From contig OX352765.1 in NCBI GenBank assembly GCA_947095585.1, forward strand, positions 74,321,976-74,385,975: DNA of 64,000 bases, in the 5' to 3' direction. The notes below the pieces were generated by a model that made no database searches, had not been told where the DNA came from, and saw only the letters and a list, made by a program, of their open reading frames with translations. The position numbers were made by a program, and so were the translations under genes. The stretch is from Nephrocerus scutellatus (lineage: Eukaryota; Arthropoda; Insecta; Diptera; Pipunculidae). The first letter of the stretch is position 1. Each line of letters starts with the position of its first letter. Of this stretch, positions 1 through 10,740 are shown piece after piece.

Positions 1-346
1 CCCATATATCTTACATTACAAACAAAGCTTACAAAGCGTATTTTACCTGCCAACGTGGGGAATAAACCCGCAAATCACCTTATGGCTATACCAAAGTATC
101 ATTAGACCCAGGATCACGTACGCGGCCCTGATTTGGTGGCCAAAAACAGAGCAAACAACGACACGCCCAAAACTGAATAAAATACAGAGACAAATTTTTC
201 TAAGTGAAACGGGTGCAGTAAAGAACTGCCCAACGGCAGCCATGAAAAAACTCTTAGGACTCTCATCCCTGCACATACATATCAAAAGCGAGGCTGAATC
301 AAGAGCCAAAAAACTAAAAATCCTTAACCAACTTAACTTAACTTAA
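1..346 (+). pseudogene. RT C-terminal fragment, RNase H-type non-LTR element
   Basis: Frame 2 reads through the end of a reverse transcriptase of the I/LOA/R1 type and stops at 344-346. Recognisable blocks in order are TWGINPQITLWLYQSIIRP, the ITYAALIWWPK block and, further on, GAV-NCPTAAMKKLLGL. These match the 'thumb' end of RTs from elements that also encode RNase H. The RT active site lies off the left edge of the window. The matching RNase H resumes at about 1530 on the same strand after the hAT-like insertion, so this piece and 1440-2254 were one element. The clade is inferred from motifs; the non-LTR origin is clear. Confidence 0.8.
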
Positions 347-413
347 AGCAGAAACCCAAGACACATCAACATTAAATTGGTAAATGTAACTGTCCAACCA
401 TCAGACAATGATA

Positions 414-421
414 AAAACAAC
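414..421. repeat. Left target-site duplication of the hAT-like element
   Basis: AAAACAAC is directly repeated at 1432-1439 on the far side of the element. It is eight bases long and perfect, the usual duplication length for hAT transposons. Confidence 0.9.
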
Positions 422-1431
422 TAGTGATGAGCAAACGCAAGACCAAGACCATTTCATCTCGGTCTTGGTCTTGGTCTTGAATAATAACTATATAAGTATG
501 TATAAATGGTTGTATGTATGTACATATTTTTGTTCTAGCATAACGTCAAAATCAAAAATAAGCATTGGGAAGAAATCTGGTAGAGGCATTGAACTTGAAT
601 ATCTGAAGACTTGAACAAGATATCAACGTATATTTTTACGTAGTTACAATGCCTAGTATTTATTCTACAAGCAAAGACCAAAACAAAGTTTCTACCAAAG
701 GTATTAACAGAGCAATTTCCGTTAACATGGGTCAGGGTGCACCAAAGTAAACTTTTTCTTAAATCCCCCATAAATGATGTCAACATTGGAGACAGACCCT
801 TACTGTAGATTTTTTTCTTAGAATATACCCAAGAATCATTTCCCAAATTAACGGACACCCTATATACATATGCACACAAAACTATCACCATTTAAGCTTA
901 GCGGTTAATTCGAACAAAATTTGTTCAAGAAAGTCTAGACTTATTCTGTCAAAAGAACTCAGTCAATTTCAACATTTTTACATCACATACAGGTCTTTGT
1001 TGACGTCTGTTTTTTATATGACTTGTCTAGCATGAAAAAACCTATAACAAGAAAAACCCAAAAATATAAAATTATGAGAATTATGTGTATATGAACATCC
1101 ATACATATGCCTGTAAATACTACAGACAGACACAACAGACTCACTGAAGATCTTCTGTCTGGGTTTTTAAGTTTGGTAGTATTATGTATGTAACTACTCG
1201 TATACAAATAAACATACGACATATGTAGGTTTAAAAAAAAATATCAACAGAGAAATTACATAACTTTAAATGCAAGAGTCTTGCAGTCTTGCAGACATAT
1301 TTTTGGTCTTGGTCTTGGTCTTGCACACTCAGTGTTGGTCTTGGTTTTGGTCTTGCAACTGAATGATTGGTCTTGGTCTTGGTCTTGGTCTTGCATTTTT
1401 TGCAGACCAAGACCAATTTTGCTCATCACTA
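422..1431. mobile_element. Non-autonomous hAT-like DNA transposon
   Basis: The element begins TAGTGATGAGCAAA and ends with the inverse, TTTGCTCATCACTA. The 8 bp AAAACAAC lies on both sides (414-421 and 1432-1439), as expected for an hAT target duplication, and hAT ends often look like TAGNGNTGGGCAAA. Just inside each end are copies of GGTCTT and its inverse GACCAAGACC (441-479 and about 1272-1415), resembling the subterminal repeats bound by hAT transposases. The interior has no recognisable transposase; the 118-codon frame on the minus strand at 535-891 resembles nothing I know. It sits in the RT/RNase H linker of the surrounding retroelement. Confidence 0.88.
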
Positions 1432-1439
1432 AAAACAAC
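1432..1439. repeat. Right target-site duplication of the hAT-like element
   Basis: AAAACAAC is identical to 414-421. Removing 422-1431 plus one copy restores the linker of the host retroelement. Confidence 0.9.
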
Positions 1440-2480
1440 TAATTTAATAAAGGAATTTCTCGATAAGAATACCCGAACGAAATCAAGTTGAAAACATTAT
1501 AAGCAAACCTTCCACACCATGCATCCATCTGGTACACAGACGGATCAAAAACAAATACAGGAACCGGAGCAGGGGTTTTCGGACCTAGAATCAAAATGCG
1601 AATACCCCTAGGCATATCTCCAACAGTCTTTCAAGCGGAAACCATTGCAATAGAAGCCTGCGCACTAGAATGTATCAAAAGAAGCTACAGAAGAACCGAG
1701 ATCTATTTGATCTCAGATAGTCAAGCAGCACTGCTAGCGCTAAAAAGTCTAGTCTTTTATTCCAAAACAACGTGGAGCTGCTTCTGCCATTTAAAAGAAT
1801 TGGCCAAAACCAACAAAATCACTTTAATGTGGTATTCCGGCCACTCAGGAATATTAGGAAACGAGGCAGCAGATCTCTATGCAAGAAAAGGAGCAGAAGG
1901 AACCTTCACCGGCTCGAGCCCAGCATTGCCTATTCCAAAAGCCATATAAAAAACAGAGTTAAAGAATGGGAAAACACTACTCTATGGACTGTAGTATGGT
2001 ACTTAACAGGATACGGCCCATTCCAAGCCCATCTCTCTAAAATGGGTAAATCCCTTTCGGATCGCTGTAGATTCTGTTGCGAGGCAAAAGAAACATCAGA
2101 ACACATACCCTTCATAAGAGTATATGCAGGCCACACCCGTAAAAGTATAAAACATTTCAAGGCTCATACAGTTCTCTGGCCAAATGCCAAACCAATCGAA
2201 CTGGCGGATGTGGTGGCGTTTACAAAGGAACTGAGCAGCCACATAATGTGGTAAACAATCTGGGATGCACAATAGACCTCAAGGTAGCAGTGCACAAGGC
2301 TTTACAGCCCATCAACTATAATGATACGATTTGGGTAACCGAAATATCAGTATAACATTATACAAACATAGGATTTGTTTCCTCGATCATGTACACTAAC
2401 CTACCACGCCTCCTCTTTAAAAGTCAGTGTAGAATTTAATGTAGAAATAAAAATTATTATAAATGTGCAAAAAACTGAAT
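1440..2480 (+). pseudogene. RNase H and CCHC tail of non-LTR element
   Basis: This continues the element at 1-346. The RNase H domain starts with WYTDGSK at 1530 and runs in one frame to about 1949. Visible active-site motifs are TDGS, the QAE of FQAETIAIEAC, SDSQAALLALKSL and GILGNEAADLYARKG, so all four acidic positions are still present. A frameshift near 1935 moves the tail to frame 2, which runs to a stop at 2252-2254 and carries CRFC---EAKETSEHI, the start of the usual C-terminal CCHC motif; its last cysteine is lost. After the stop, 2263-2315 resembles the 3' UTR of such elements, followed by AT-rich sequence with AATAAA near 2445-2480. It is non-functional because of the frameshift and the upstream insertion. 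Confidence 0.82.
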
Positions 2481-3086
2481 AAACCCCTGATGCAGGTGTA
2501 GTGTAGTGACAGGTTGAAGAATGTCGCATAGAATATTATTACAGATTATAGCCGATTAAAGCCTTAATAGCCTTAATGCGAGTACTTTGCATGTTTTTTG
2601 TTTGCTTACGATGATACTCGTATTATAAATTCCCAACTGCATGAGTTCGCTTTTTACAGAGCAAATGTTTCAATAGTCAGCGGAATCACTGATTCCGCCA
2701 ATAACGCCAATGACGCGTGCTATAAGCCAATATGATGTGGTCGCAATGCGAAATTTCTGTTTTTATGAATTACGTACGCATTATTTACCCGGCAATTGCC
2801 AGTTATACAGCATTGGCCATTGTGCGCTATTCAGCGCGAGAGAACGTGAACATAATAACTTAATCCTTTTTTAAAAAGCGCTATTTTAATAAATGAAAAA
2901 TAATCCTTATCAAGATTTACCTTAATGGGCAACGGCGGACAGTGGCTTTATGGGGTTTAATTATGGTTTTCTCCCTTAGTTGTGATTTTTTTTTATTAAT
3001 AATAACCAATAATAATAAATCTATTTATTCAAAAAGAATGAATAAATGAATAAAGTTAGTTCCCACTCGGAGGACACCGGGTTCGA
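2481..3086. other. No recognisable gene
   Basis: AT-rich sequence with no ORF of note and no recognised repeat. Short runs of TAATAA and AATAAATGAATAAA lie at about 2990-3055. Confidence 0.5.
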
Positions 3087-3694
3087 TTTTTTTTAATATA
3101 GAGACTCATTGCCAAGGGAGAACTCACTGAATGACTTGCGTCACGGGAATAAGGTGGGCTGTGCCCTTTATTAAAATTAAAAATAAAATAAAAATGTGAT
3201 ATTCAATATCACATCACATTCCTCACGTTAGTAGCCGGTTTCAATTTATTTTCTCAGAATTCTCTCTGATTCACCGAAAAAACAAACACGAAAATAAAAC
3301 AACGCGAGTCCAAATGCTTTTATCAATGGATCATGGTCAGGGAAATCTACAAAAAACCTTGACCAAGAAAATATTACAAATTTTATACAAATATTATAAA
3401 TACTACTAACAATACAACAATAATTAATTAATCAAACGGATAGCTCTATTCTGAATTCCATCAAGATAAAGCAAATGCGATCTTGGTGCCCAACTACACA
3501 CATATGAGCTAAATTCGAAAATTGGTCTAACATAAGATCTATATAATCTTAATACTTCAGAGGGGGTGAAGTAGAAGTTACAACGTCTTATGAACATTGG
3601 CTAGTTATTTTTGAAATTACATAAATATGTTTCTTCCAGGAAAGATCACTTGAGACTTTCAAACCTAACAACTAAAGTGAATCTGATCTCGCAA
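3087..3694 (-). mobile_element. 5'-truncated CR1/L2-like element (family G), copy 1
   Basis: Read on the minus strand, 3694 to about 3440 encodes the end of a CR1/L2-type RT. Visible in order are ARSDSL, LLGLKVSSDLSWKKHI, FTPSEVLRLYRSYVRPIFEF, then LDGIQNRAIRLI. There is a stop in front of LLG and a frame change after KHI. A non-coding 3' part follows, shared with the copy at 39085-39493, ending in CAATGAGTCTCTATATT and an A-run (T-run 3087-3094 on the plus strand). The first coding residues form one arm of the hairpin at 3676-3726. The family name is mine; the CR1/L2 assignment rests on motif order. Confidence 0.72.
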
Positions 3695-3726
3695 TATGGT
3701 GCCCCTTTTGCGAGATCAGATTCACT
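3676..3726. repeat. Perfect 19-bp inverted repeat (hairpin)
   Basis: AGTGAATCTGATCTCGCAA at 3676-3694 is followed, after a 13-base spacer, by its exact reverse complement at 3708-3726. The inner arm is the coding start of the truncated family G RT (ARSDSL on the minus strand), so the outer arm is an inverted duplicate added at the 5' end of the insertion. Confidence 0.92.
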
Positions 3727-3759
3727 GAAGGTGGCATAATGTTGGTAATAATGTTGTAC

Positions 3760-3965
3760 TGCCCAGAAAGTGTTGTCCATCGGAGATACCAGAGCCCCCC
3801 CGACACCGTGGCCTAAGTTGCCCCAAGTTCAATAAAATCTGGCTTTGGGAAGTGGGTTAAATTGAATTTGAATTTGAATTGAATAAATTGATCACAAAAT
3901 CTGACAAGCCAGCCGGCCAGACAGCCAAGGGCACGCAAAGTTAATATAGAGAATTTAAAAATTTA
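3760..3965 (+). repeat. GGGGCC-family repeat, degenerate copy with edge
   Basis: It carries GTGTTGTCCATCGGAGATAC, a CCCCCCCGAC block, AATAAAATCTGG, AAATTGATCACAAAATCTGA, a short AGCC/CAGAC-rich tract, and the edge GCACGCAAAGTTAATATAGA followed by GAATTTAAAA. The same order of parts appears in the arrays near 12.6, 21.5, 42.6, 45.0 and 58.4 kb. Confidence 0.7.
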
Positions 3966-4533
3966 ACTTGCTTTTAAAAACGACCAACAGTAACCTTGTA
4001 TCTGGAATCGTTCAAGACTTATAGGGTGTGAAGTCGTGTACGTGAATTATGTTTTTCTTCATTTTACCAACTTTCAATTTTCATCCTGCTCCTGTTGACC
4101 GAATGCATAAATATTGTGAAGTGGATTTATAGAAAATTAAACAGGTTTTAATATTGTATTTGTCAAAAAAAAATTATCCGATAGCATTATTCGAGTAATC
4201 GCGTTAGAAATTAAAATTAAAAAAAATATTAGTTTTGACTTTGACGACGTTCATATTGGTAATGTTTTTAAGAATTTAAAAAATGTACATTGTTTGCGTT
4301 TAAAAATCTAATTTTCTGTCAAAAAACAATCCCCTTGTCGCTAGAAGCGTTCATGAGTTAAAGGGTATGAAGTGATGTAGTAAGGTCAAAAATATGTCTC
4401 TTTGCATTAGAACGCTACGTACACCGCAGGTAGTGAAAATAGACCCCCTCCCATTTTTTCGCGAAATTTACCAATCACCATGTAAGTATTTTCCACCTTA
4501 ACGGATACACCATGTGTAAGACATAATATCAAT

Positions 4534-4971
4534 ATTAATGTGTCTGGTGAATGTGCAATCTATAGTTGTATTGCCCAATGTTGTCTGTTCTGTAGGCACG
4601 TAATTGAGGCAGATTTCATTCTGTCCATCAGTTCGGTTACGTCTTCGACAGATGTGAGGGTGCTATCTTCACCCAATATATCCATTGACATATACAAAAG
4701 CGGTGGAGGTGCTCGCGTATTCGGGGTTATTTACTGGGCGTGCCGTGGCAGCTTTGCGATGCTGCCTAAACTGTATTGCTCGCTCGACGCCGAACAACAA
4801 CACTTTCCAACGATAGACGTAGTTCATATTTTGGGTGCGGTTTTGAAGGGTGACATATTTTTTTAATGATTTTTTATAGGCTTACATTATATTTTCACAT
4901 ATAAATGTTGTCTAAAAGACACAATTTTTTAAATCGATAGATCTATAGACTCTATTCACAGACACATTAAT
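4534..4971. repeat. Inverted-repeat-bounded block, possible MITE
   Basis: About 30 bp at 4534-4565 (beginning ATTAATGTGTCTG, ending TCTATAG) is imperfectly inverted at 4943-4971 (CTATAGA... CAGACACATTAAT). They enclose about 375 bp containing an unrecognised 108-codon frame (4540-4866, plus) that is probably chance. I see no target duplication, so calling it a transposon is tentative. Confidence 0.4.
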
Positions 4972-7600
4972 CACCGCGCTGGCAAATTTAAGTCATAAGC
5001 TATACTGAATAGAAAGGAGCGAGAGGTTTAGTCCAGGCCATTGCGCGGTTCCCCTTCCCCGCCAAAACGTCAAAAATATGCGACGCGAACTCAATGCGTT
5101 ATCAAGTTGCTGACCATATACGTTAAACATCGAGACCGCACTTACGTATCTAAGACTATTAGTAAGAAATTATTAAGGCATGACTGATATAGACCATTTC
5201 CTTACACTACTATTTTTGTTCTCGAGAGCGATCGTAATTGGATAATTTTGGTATCCCAATGGACACGAAAAGACTACACACTATGATGTCCAATAATTAA
5301 ATATTTTAACCAATTTTCAATAAAAAATTTTGAAAGTTCATACATTATCCAAACGCCTTTTCGAATTTGTTCGGACCAAAAAAAGGCCCATTGCCCATAT
5401 TGATAGCGGTACTTCCATATGTGAACAAACTGAGAGGAGCTGCAAATATATTCCATAATTTTTTCCTAAATTATTGAAGACGTTATATAAATATAATCTT
5501 AAAAGCTGTGTATAGAAAAATACTCTACTTATATGGCGATTCATCTTAACCGCTAACTGAAGCCTTTTCGCCCAACTAATTCTCGTATAACAAGTTTTTA
5601 ATGGCAAACCATAACTTGAGATAGGCGTCATTTTAAAGAACCGCCACAAATGGATTTTGAAACATCTCTTAGTTCCATTTTGGAGACCGCATCATCTGCC
5701 ATCGTTCTTCGCTATGCTGCTCTTTTCATCATAATAAACGGAAAAAGTAGTTCCAATACATGCAAATAAAAATTACAAAATTATTACGGTAGAAGATATA
5801 ATTTCGCTGTCTTCCGAATTTAGTCCGTTTTAGTGAGTCTTGCGGAGGCGCTTGTTCGTTTGTTCGCTATTGCAATCTGGAGGTGGTTTGGCTCGTAAAC
5901 TTCGTATGCGCTAGTAGTTCGCTCAATTGTCGGGACCAAAGCACACTCATAAAATTGATCCCGGATCCAAGTCGTTTTTCCATTCAATCAAATTTACACT
6001 CCAGCAATCAGGGGGCTTCTGTGTGAGCGCCGTGCCATTGCCGCCAGCCTGCCACCCACCGGAAGACAGTACTTCCTTGGAAACATGCACACAACGGAAC
6101 GACGTGACATACTCGTATCTTGATAGGTAACACTCATATACTCGCGTACTTATGTTACTCTTGGCATCCATTTATTCGCTGAGGCGGTGGTGGCGGTGAG
6201 ACATTTCCTCGACAGACACACAGCCTCCAGTATTAAGTATGGCAAAAGTCGAAATAACGAACCGATGAAGATCGCAGCGAATTGTGCAACGTCTTGAAAG
6301 TTTTACAAATTCACAAAATTCCGAATCGATTGGATTATGCAGGTTGTTCCGTCTAAGCAAGGAGGAAGTTCACGTTTATACTTATTTTTTAATGTATGCT
6401 TTAAATACACCATAACTATCTATACTTTCTATAAATACAAGGCATAAAACTGCGAGCAGATCTCCCGGTAAATTTCGTAGACTTAATGGAAAATGCAAAT
6501 CGTCGTCGCCATTCGCTGTTCCTTTTGCTTCCTTCACAATGATTGCTGCAACAGGAGTTTCACTACGTAGTTAAAGTGGCGACTGCGGTTTCGTCGTCTC
6601 GACCGCATGTACCTCGCCAGCCGCCCGCCCAACATCTCTCGTTGCGTCACACCACACCGCACCGCCATAGCATATCCTTTTAGTGATTAAATGGCTGAGC
6701 TTAGCAAATAATCCTTAGCAGTAGACTTTTGCACAAAGTCCAGGCAATTAGTTGATGGATTTTTGGGTGGTTGGTACAACTTAGCGCGAAGAAGGAGTAC
6801 CGGAGAAGACAATTGGTTTCACCGGTACAACGGCGGACAGACAGACAGATGGACAGATAGTCGAATGAAATCCCTGGAATTGCATTTCCGTCGGTCGTGT
6901 TAGTTCACTTGTTTAAATTAAGTTTTCCGATTGACAAAAGATTATATGCGAGTTTCGTGGGAATTTCACAGACTGGGCTGTGATTTTGGGCGAATAAAGT
7001 GGCGATGTTTTGTGATGATATCACTGTCGCCATCTTGTCTTGTCCTTTCTGGCTCCTATGATGTCCTATTTCGAGTTTTGCACGCAAATTTGCAGTTTCT
7101 CAATCAGCTTATCATGATTTTGCCTCCTTTATACATATACATATATGGTACGTAGGCAATATATCTCTGGGAGTTTGTTATGATATAATGAATGTAATTA
7201 TGTAGTGGAGTACGTAACCGCCGATTACAGCATGGAAACAGAAACATGCGCACGGGGCCAACAAATCCTAGCTCGTAAGCAAAGGGTCAGAATTACTAGA
7301 CATTCATTAACGAATTAAAAATACAGCCTCGTTGTACGCCCTTTCGGAAGGGTATTCCAACATTTTCTCTATAGACTGGCTTCAACTTTTCCCAGCTAGC
7401 TCCATGCCGTGGAATCCTCTATGGGACGGATTTACTTTCGTTCACGTAGAATAGCAATAATTTTGAATGATATTAGTATTCACAACCTTGCTGGGTATGA
7501 CCTTACCGAAAAGTTTTGAACCAATCTATGCACAAATTTGGCAAAGGCAACGTTTTTTCACATATAGTCGATAAAAACCGGCTCAGTTTGATAAGTAGCT
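4972..7600. other. No recognisable gene
   Basis: Both strands hold only short frames with no family resemblance (the longest about 100 codons, at 5338-5649 minus). The part near 5900-6900 is less AT-rich than its surroundings but shows no convincing exon. It could be host intron or intergenic DNA. Confidence 0.5.
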
Positions 7601-7960
7601 ACCTTCTCGTTCGTTAAATCCAGGTCGTATTGGACAGCTTTAAATCAAAATCCCTAAGGCTCGGTTTTGTATCCGAGACTCTTTCTCATTTTCATTAATG
7701 ATCTCCTATACACTACTTCTAATGCAATTCAGTCTTTCGCTGATGACACCACTCTCAGCGTTTAATACGACTTCATAATTTTTGTACGCCTCGTATTCGT
7801 AACTTACACTTAAATAACTTGCCATTCTCGATAATGGTGTCAATAAGAATTTTCGTTGGAACGATCATATGTTAGTCATTGCTAAATAAGCAGCAAATTC
7901 TGACTGGTAGAAACCGAGATATACGAGAAGACAAAGCATCGGGCTTCTACAAACGCCCGC
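7601..7960 (+). pseudogene. CR1-like RT fragment
   Basis: IQVVLDSFKSKS is followed, after a frameshift, by GSVLYPRLFLIFINDLL and SFADDTTLSV at about 7660-7760. The latter is the (Y/F)ADD catalytic block of a CR1-clade RT. Further on, FRWNDHMLVIAK matches the following LGV-N-L-WNDHI block. Stops and shifts break the frame repeatedly. The fragment abuts the tail of the family A element, which lies on the other strand; the exact junction near 7900-7960 is not resolved. Confidence 0.75.
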
Positions 7961-7998
7961 CAACGAACTCGATTTATCGTCTGAAGTTTCAAGAGATG

Positions 7999-8445
7999 CT
8001 ACTCTGTCTCCTGTGATCTTGCTTCCTCTTCTATTGTCCTTTTCCATGTTTTGCTAGGACGGCCAACTCGGCGGCTTCCTTGTGGATTCCTATCGAGCGC
8101 TAGTTTCGTAATATCGTCCGCTGGCTTTCTCAAAGTGTGGCCAATCCAGCTCCATTTTCGTCGTCTAATGGTGATCGCGATTGCTTTCTGCTGCGTTACT
8201 CTCCACAAGTCTTGATTGGTGATAATGTCCGGCCACCTTATTCTCAGTATCCTCCTTAAGCACTTGTTGACGAAGACCTGGAGGCGCTTCGCAATTGATT
8301 CTGTGACTTTCCACGTTTCGCAGCCATAAAAGAGTACTGAGAGAACGTTAAATCTGAAGATCGTTAGCTTCAGGTTCCGGGAGATTTGCGAGGAGTTCCA
8401 GATATTATTTAGCATACTATAGAAGTGTTGTTTACACGAGAGCAC
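7999..8445 (-). pseudogene. Family A C-terminal domain
   Basis: A 148-codon open stretch. LFYGCETWKVTESI, FVNKCLRRILRIRWPD, KWSWIGHTLRK and GSRRVGRPSKTWKRT are the conserved blocks downstream of the RT in CFDP2-type elements. The same blocks occur in family B at 16.8, 45.2 and 52.5 kb but differ in detail (IRWPDII against VFWPNR), so A and B are separate families. Confidence 0.85.
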
Positions 8446-8607
8446 ACATCCGAGTCAGCACCACAATTTTTTGACATCCAGCTGCCAAAATAACAAAACT
8501 TATCGACTTCCTCTATCTGATGTCCGTCAATCGAGAGATCACATGTTCAACTAGCGTTAGCTCGAAGTAGTTTTGTTTTCGAGACGTTAATTTTTAAGCC
8601 CACTTTG

Positions 8608-9102
8608 TTAGCGTAAAGTTCTAGTGAGTTTAATTCGCTCCATGACACATAGCGATTGTAGTAGGAGACAGATATCATCGCCATAGTCCAGGTATTCTAG
8701 GCGGTGAAAAACATTCCATGGCAAGCCCGATGGAATACGAGTTAGTATTTCCATCACCCAGTCGATGACAATTGTTAAAAGCAATGGTGAGAAGGTGCAA
8801 CTTTGCTTGACTCCCGAGTAGATGTTGAAAGGTGAGCCAAGATGACCGTTATGAATGACGCGGCATGTTGAGTCACGGTACACCTCCTAAATGATGTTAA
8901 TGAGTTTTTCCGGAACACCATAGTTAGACAAAATCTGCCACATCTTGTTTCGGCCCACGCTATCAAAAGCGTTTTTAAAATCTACAAAAACCATATACAG
9001 AGTAGAGCGATACTTAACTGACTGTTCAATGATTTTACGCAGGGTATTAATTTGATCAGTACAAGAACGGTTTGGGTGAAATCCTGCTTGTTCATTTCTC
9101 AA
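8608..9102 (-). pseudogene. Family A RT domain, YGDD active site
   Basis: Two adjoining frames. 9102-8887 has NEQAGFHPNRSCTDQINTLR and the catalytic block MVFVDFKNAFDSV (first RT aspartate). 8883-8608 has the GV-Q-C--SPLL block and LEYLDYGDDICLL. The usual YADD of this family reads YGDD here, at about 8673-8688. A stop or frame change separates the halves at 8885. Confidence 0.85.
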
Positions 9103-9298
9103 AATTGGCTCTAACGCATAAGCACCTAGATATTATAGCGGAGATCACTTTGTTTAGCAATTAGGTGTTTAGCTGGGTAATTCCAGTTTTCGCAATTTCT
9201 CAAATCACCTTTTTTGGGGAGTTTTACTATAAAGCCTTCTTTTAACGACGATGGCATGGTTTCAGATTCCCAGATCCCCACATGCAATATTCGCGTAG

Positions 9299-9541
9299 TT
9301 AACTCGACGTCGGCTTGAAGGAGTTCTGTGCGTAGACGTTGTCATTGCCTGCTGCTTTACCTGATTGCAGTGAATGAATTGTTGTCCTTATCTCATCCAA
9401 CGAAGGAGTAGCGACGCTGATGTTAAGTAGCCTATTACGGTGCATATGTGGGTTGATGGACGTGCCTGGCGAAGTACAATTCAAAACATTCTTAAAATGT
9501 TCTGTCCGGCGGGTTAATTGTTGTTCCTCCATAAGGATCAA
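9299..9541 (-). pseudogene. Family A linker before the RT
   Basis: It contains RTEHFKNVLNCTSP, SVATPSLDEIRTTIHSL and SGKAAGNDN. These match the 'W-EHF---LN ... P---EI--AI--LK-GKA-G-D' region that precedes the RT in RTE-like elements. About 130 codons to the RT are missing or shifted. Confidence 0.75.
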
Positions 9542-9829
9542 AGAGCCGTCTATTGCCTTAACAGGGTAGTTGATGTGGTGTTTCTTGTCAGCGAGCTTAC
9601 GAGCGAGTTCCTAGCTGAACAACCAACTTGCCGGTCCAGATTCCTAGACTTTTGCGCTAATGCGCTTCGCACGGCACACGAGGCCCCGTTTAACTCTACT
9701 TTGATGAATTGGTGTTCACGAATGGTGTTCCATGGTGTGCTATCTGATATCCATTCTTTTCTAGTTTTGGCGGTTTAACCTAAAATGGTTGAGGCTGTTT
9801 CCGTTTACGCATTTACTGTTTTCTCCCAT

Positions 9830-10291
9830 TTAGACTCTTTGGGTTTGGGGCTGTATCTCAGATAGTGAATGTTGTATGCGGGATACTAATTGGAGTTTCA
9901 CATCTGGGTCTTTCAGTGCTGCTACAGCTGTCTTTCTCGTTGTATGACTTCGTGTGGTTGAGCGTACCGCGAGCTTCAGTCGCACACTGCCAGCCACAAG
10001 GTGGTGGTCGCTGTAGCCGTCGGCTGCTTGTCGGGTTCTAACGTCCAGAAACGATGGTCGCCACTTGCGGCTTATAGCGATGTGATCAATCTGGTTGTTG
10101 TACATCTGATCAGGAGAGATCCAAGTGGCTTTGTGGATGTTTTTGAGGGGAAAAATTGTGCCTCCAATGATTAGGTTGCGATCAGAACATAGATCAGCAA
10201 ACCATTCATCGTTGTCATTCATAGACCTAAGGCCGTAGTTTTTCATGACATGTTCCCAATAACTGACCTTTTCTTTAAGGTCACCGATCAA
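9830..10291 (-). pseudogene. Family A endonuclease, C-terminal part
   Basis: An AP-endonuclease-like fold end of 153 codons. Blocks include IGDLKEKV, the NDN-W-ADLCSDRNLIIGGT stretch, FPLKNIHKATWISPD, NNQIDHIAISRKW and GYSDHHLVAGSVRLKL. QIDHI and SDHHLV carry catalytic residues of this nuclease family (second-strand cleavage for target-primed reverse transcription). The N-terminal third lies at 10310-10480 in other frames (FGTWNIRTL-type and LEILGLS-type sequence) with an internal deletion between. Confidence 0.85.
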
Positions 10292-10740
10292 AATAACGAT
10301 GTTACTCGCCAGTAGATGTTCGTTTTTCCCCTACTCCAGGCCATCTCACCACGCTAAGACCAAGAATCTCTAGATGGTATTTACGAAATTCTTTTGTTAA
10401 TTGTGCAAGCGTTGACGAGCGTGCGTATGTTCCAAGTTCCAAAACGTGTCCTTTTCCGTGGTCCAAAGGTCATTGTTGATAAAATCGATATGCATCCGTG
10501 GCTTGTATTTGTTTCAAGAATAAATTAATTCAGTTGAGTGGTGATTGGCCAACTGCAACCTAGGTCGACATGAAGCGCCGCCGACCAAGGCAAGTCCCAT
10601 TTTATTTAGCCCCGAGCCAAGCTAATACAAATCGGATTGGGTACCGCTCCCTTGATTTGCGCTAGTTCCAAGTGACGCGACGTGGACGCATAAGATAGGA
10701 GTTGTGATGCGAGAGGCTTAGGACATCCCTTATAAACTTT

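Larger units (their letters stand above)
7930..10490 (-). mobile_element. RTE-like non-LTR element (family A), nearly full length
   Basis: One minus-strand element can be followed from endonuclease to C-terminus. The order is: endonuclease start (about 10480-10310), endonuclease end (10291-9830), linker (9541-9299), RT (9102-8608), and the C-terminal region (8445-7999) with WSWIGHTLRKPADDI and the GRPSKTWKRTIEEEA block. The CFDP2/BovB-like endonuclease and this C-terminus suggest the RTE clade. Stops and frameshifts separate all the parts, and the endonuclease has an internal deletion at about 10300. Sequence at 10500-10740 may be its 5' UTR. It cannot code for a working protein as it stands. 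Confidence 0.85.

Noticed and set aside
43..309. 88-codon minus-strand frame
   Set aside because: It is the reverse-strand shadow of the RT fragment read on the plus strand at 1-346.
535..891. 118-codon minus-strand frame inside the hAT-like element
   Set aside because: No hAT transposase or dimerisation motif; AT-rich composition; treated as non-coding interior.
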